Below the pieces are notes generated by a model, which ran no database searches, was not told where the DNA came from, and saw nothing but the letters and a program-made list of their open reading frames with translations. Shown one piece after another: positions 60,707-64,000 of a stretch of 64,000 nt of DNA (positions are counted from its first letter, which is position 1; each line of letters begins with the position of its first letter). A program made the translations under genes and the position numbers. The stretch covers positions 24,160 through 88,159 of the forward strand of contig JAAEOH010000048.1 in assembly GCA_024244645.1 (NCBI GenBank), read 5' to 3'. The DNA is from Hyphomicrobiales bacterium (GTDB lineage: Bacteria > Pseudomonadota > Alphaproteobacteria > Rhizobiales > Rhizobiaceae).

Positions 60707-60725
60707 TTTTCTTCCCCTTTTTGTT

Positions 60726-61763
60726 TTAGGTATTGGCCTCGTTGCCGGCGGTTGAACCCGCAGTCTTTCTTGTTGTGTCAGTGACGAAATGGCAGGCGGT
60801 AAAATGTCCGGGTGCCACCTCGCGGAATTCCGGGTCGATCTGCCGGCAAATGTCCTCGGCTTTCGGACAGCGCGTACAGAAATTGCAGCCGACCGGCGCG
60901 TTGGCGGGCGACGGAACGTCACCGGTCAATATGATGTGTTTGCGCTGGCTTTCTCGCACGGGATCCGGTTCCGGGACAGCCGACAAAAGCGCCTGCGTAT
61001 AGGGATGTAGCGGCGTCGCATAGAGTTCGTCACGCGGCGCAAGCTCGACAATCTTGCCCAGATACATGACCGCCACACGGTCGGCGATGTGCCGGACCAT
61101 CGACAAATCATGGCTGATGAATAAATAGGTCAGCCCGAAGCGTTCCTGCAGGTCTTCAAGAAGGTTGACCACCTGCGCCTGGATAGAAACATCGAGTGCG
61201 GCGATGGGTTCGTCACAGACAATGAATTTGGGGTGCAGGGCAAGCGCGCGGGCGATGCCGATGCGCTGTCGCTGCCCGCCGGAAAATTCGTGCGGATAGC
61301 GGTTGGCAAAGGAACGGGCAAGCCCGACCGCGTCCATCAGCTCGTAAATCCGGTCAAGCCTTTCGTTCTTTGACAGCGACATATGTTCGACAAGCGGCTC
61401 GCCGACAATCCCCGCCACCGTCATTCTTGGATTGAGGCTTGCCTGCGGATCCTGGAAAATCATCTGCATCTTGGGCCGCAAATGCCGAAGCTTGTCCTGG
61501 TCGATATTGCTTATGTCGGTTCCGTCGATGGTGATCGACCCGTCGGTGATATCGTAGAGCCGGAGGACCGCCCTGCCCGCCGTCGACTTGCCGCATCCTG
61601 ATTCCCCGACCAGACCCAGCGTTTCGCTCTCATTGACGTCGAGCGAAATATCGTCAACGGCCTTAATGTCCCCAACGTGCCGCCGCAACAGACCCGCATG
61701 CACCGGAAAGTGCATTTTCAATCCGCGCACCCTGACGAGTGGTGCCGACGGCGCTTCATTCAT
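60726..61763 (-). CDS. ABC transporter ATP-binding protein (DppF-like)
   Basis: [51 protein letters not shown]; oligopeptide C-terminal Cys motif. Confidence 0.95.
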   Translation of the reverse strand: MNEAPSAPLVRVRGLKMHFPVHAGLLRRHVGDIKAVDDISLDVNESETLGLVGESGCGKSTAGRAVLRLYDITDGSITIDGTDISNIDQDKLRHLRPKMQMIFQDPQASLNPRMTVAGIVGEPLVEHMSLSKNERLDRIYELMDAVGLARSFANRYPHEFSGGQRQRIGIARALALHPKFIVCDEPIAALDVSIQAQVVNLLEDLQERFGLTYLFISHDLSMVRHIADRVAVMYLGKIVELAPRDELYATPLHPYTQALLSAVPEPDPVRESQRKHIILTGDVPSPANAPVGCNFCTRCPKAEDICRQIDPEFREVAPGHFTACHFVTDTTRKTAGSTAGNEANT

Positions 61764-62784
61764 CGCGCGGCTCCCCTGTCACCGGGTCCCAGAAACAGGC
61801 GACGTCGTGACCTTCGCCGATTTTCAGACGATCGGGATCAAACTTCAGACAACGCTCGAAGGCGTGCGTGCAACGGGTGTGGTAGGTGCACTGGCGGGGG
61901 CTTGAAAACATGATGGGTGGCTGGCCCTCAATGACACGCAGCCGTTCGGCGCGACCGCCGCGTATGTTGGGAACCGTCTTCAACAGCGCGCGGGTATAGG
62001 GATGCTGCGGGTTCTGAAAAAGTTCATTCACAGGTGCCTGCTCAACGATCTGCCCGCCATACATCACCATCACCCGGTCGGCTATCCCGGCGATGACGCC
62101 GAGGTCATGGGTGATCCAGATGATCGCCATGCCGATTTTGTTGCGCAATTCCTTCATTAATTCGAGGATCTGCGCCTGTATGGTCACATCCAGCGCTGTC
62201 GTCGGCTCGTCTGCGATCAATACTTTCGGATCGCAGGCAAGCGCCATGGCAATCATGACGCGCTGGCGCATGCCACCGGAAAACTGATGTGGATAATCCG
62301 ACAGGCGCCGCGTGGCATCGGCAATTCCGACAAGGTCGAGCAGTTCGGCAGCCCGCATTCTTGCTGCCGACTTTGACAGTCCCATGTGATTGCGCAGCGG
62401 CTCCATCAACTGGAAACCGACCGTGAATACCGGATTGAGTGACGTCATCGGGTCCTGAAAAACAAATCCGATCCCGGCGCCACGCACGGCTCGCAACTCA
62501 TCCTCACTGACCTTCAGAAGATCCTTGCCGTCGAAATTGACATGTGCGCCGTCGACAATAGCGGACGTCGATCCCAACAGGCCGATCAGCGACATCATCG
62601 TGACGGATTTTCCGGAGCCGCTTTCTCCGACGACACCCAGCAACTCGCCGGGCATGAGATCGAAACTGACAGAGTTGACCGCGTGAACTGCCCCAAGGCC
62701 TGTTTCAAAAACGGTCTTCAGATCCTTGACTTCAAGAACAGCAGCCCCCGCCTCAGACATCAGGCACTCCGTACACCCTCTCAC
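61756..62784 (-). CDS. ABC transporter ATP-binding protein (DppD-like)
   Basis: [55 protein letters not shown]. Confidence 0.95.
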   Translation of the reverse strand: MRGCTECLMSEAGAAVLEVKDLKTVFETGLGAVHAVNSVSFDLMPGELLGVVGESGSGKSVTMMSLIGLLGSTSAIVDGAHVNFDGKDLLKVSEDELRAVRGAGIGFVFQDPMTSLNPVFTVGFQLMEPLRNHMGLSKSAARMRAAELLDLVGIADATRRLSDYPHQFSGGMRQRVMIAMALACDPKVLIADEPTTALDVTIQAQILELMKELRNKIGMAIIWITHDLGVIAGIADRVMVMYGGQIVEQAPVNELFQNPQHPYTRALLKTVPNIRGGRAERLRVIEGQPPIMFSSPRQCTYHTRCTHAFERCLKFDPDRLKIGEGHDVACFWDPVTGEPRDE

Positions 62785-62990
62785 TCACATCGCTCCCAAA
62801 ACAGGACCGATAATCTGGCAGAATGGCAATTTGATACGACAATTGCAAACTGAAGTTGCGCTAGCGAGATATCTTTTGGCGCATGATAATCGGCGTGCGG
62901 CACAACCTCAATGAACCGGACAATTCAGTGCGGACAGAAACAGCTCGGGTCTTTACACGAGGGTACTGCACTTTCATCAAATGGGACCGG

Positions 62991-63956
62991 TTATGCGGAT
63001 GGCCGGCCGTCATCAAAGCCCTTTTCCCAATAGGGCGGCCTTCCATATTTTGACAGCAGGAAATCGATCAATGCCGACACTTTCGGCGGCGTGGTTGCGC
63101 TTTGCGGATAGACCGCCCAGATATTTCCCGTACGCGCAACCGGATAGTCCTTCATGACCTCGACCAGACGGCCGTCGCGCAGATCCTCCCACACATGGGC
63201 AATCGATTTGATCGACAGACCCAGACCGCACAATGCGGAATCGTATGCATAATCACCGCTGTCGCCCGTTATCGCCGGCGTGATCGTGTGGCTGATCTCG
63301 CCTTTTGGGCCGTCGAAATACCAGACCGGCATCGTGTTGAGACCGATACAGGCGTGGTTGGACAGATCTGCCGGCGCCACGGGCGCGCCGTGTCTTTCAA
63401 TGTATTGCGGAGAGGCACACAGCACCCGCATGTTGCCGCCGAGCTTGCGGGCCATCATGCTCGAATCCGGCAGCGGCGCCGTGCGGATCGCCAGGTCGAA
63501 GCCCTCAACGACGATATCGACTATGCGATCGGAAAAGCTCATTTCGATGCGCACGTCCGGATTGAGCTGCATGAATTCGTTGAGATAAGGCAGGATGTGC
63601 TTGCGGCCGAAGAACGTGTTGCTCGAAATGCGCAGCAGCCCCCGCGGCCTGTCAAGACTGGCGTCCAGCACGTCGAACGCGGTGTCGATCTCGTCAAGGG
63701 CATTTTGCGCGTGTGAAAGCAGCACACGCCCGGCCTTCGTCAACGATATGCTGCGGGTCGTCCTTGCCATTAGCTGCGTGCCGGTGACCTTTTCCAGCGT
63801 CGAGAGCCGCGCGCTGGCGGCAGAGGGTGACAGCGCACCGAGTTCAAGCCGGCCTGACGTCGCCAACGAGACTGGAGGCCGAACCGAGCTCCCGAGTGGG
63901 AGCGACGCCTGAGGGAGGAAGCGGATGATGGCACGGATTCTGTAGCATGCGGTCAA
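62991..63956 (-). CDS. LysR family transcriptional regulator (N-terminus uncertain)
   Basis: LSPSAASARLSTLEKVTGTQLMARTTRSISLTKAGRVLLSHAQ; effector-binding domain typical of LysR; the first ~45 aa do not look like a normal HTH start. Confidence 0.82.
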   Translation of the reverse strand: MTACYRIRAIIRFLPQASLPLGSSVRPPVSLATSGRLELGALSPSAASARLSTLEKVTGTQLMARTTRSISLTKAGRVLLSHAQNALDEIDTAFDVLDASLDRPRGLLRISSNTFFGRKHILPYLNEFMQLNPDVRIEMSFSDRIVDIVVEGFDLAIRTAPLPDSSMMARKLGGNMRVLCASPQYIERHGAPVAPADLSNHACIGLNTMPVWYFDGPKGEISHTITPAITGDSGDYAYDSALCGLGLSIKSIAHVWEDLRDGRLVEVMKDYPVARTGNIWAVYPQSATTPPKVSALIDFLLSKYGRPPYWEKGFDDGRPSA

Positions 63957-64000
63957 TCACCATGGCCGACTGCGGTTTCAACCAAGCCACTCCGCACCCA

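Overview
The window is a chromosomal segment of an alphaproteobacterium of the Rhizobiales/Hyphomicrobiales type. This assignment rests on gene content and synteny read by eye; no database search was possible. Left part (1-11.8 kb, minus strand): a conserved rhizobial-type locus, feuN-feuP-feuQ, a lipoprotein, cytochrome c biogenesis ccmI-ccmE-ccmF-ccmH (cycHJKL), an alpha/beta-hydrolase-OsmC fusion, a DegP-type protease and a second OmpR-type two-component pair. 12-24 kb: a small accessory patch (orphan secreted protein, partial ycgN duplicate, decayed SGNH-hydrolase gene), then PBP1A, a DUF1214/DUF1254 pair, DUF2336, DUF1491, a peptidoglycan-binding protein, a DivJ-like kinase, SufE and DUF1761. 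24-31 kb: MucR and a complete Mrp/Pha antiporter operon A-G. 31-47 kb: MsrB remnant, oligopeptidase B, siderophore-interacting protein, two inactivated cytochromes, SodB, a branched-chain aminotransferase, a haloacid dehalogenase, a HerA-like ATPase, a TIGR03808-like Tat protein, an asparaginase, a Tyr-His-Pro repeat protein, a GT8 glycosyltransferase and GalE. 47-64 kb: thiolase, aldehyde dehydrogenase, betCBA, an O-antigen-ligase-like protein, tRNA-Gln, a dipeptide-type ABC transporter and a LysR regulator. Most notable: (i) two ~270-300 bp composite palindromic intergenic elements resembling RIME elements, one exactly filling the feuP-feuQ gap and overlapping the likely feuQ start codon, with end repeats that match within each copy but differ between copies, suggesting compensatory change and a folded structure; (ii) solitary ends of the same family that supply stop codons of neighbouring genes; (iii) several freshly inactivated genes (msrB, two cytochrome c genes, DUF1761, a glyoxalase, an SGNH hydrolase); (iv) a duplicated 3' end of ycgN flanking the SGNH remnant, resembling the footprint of an integration event; (v) a low-complexity Tyr-His-Pro secreted protein. 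I found no CRISPR array, intact transposon or phage, and no clearly new multi-gene defence system.
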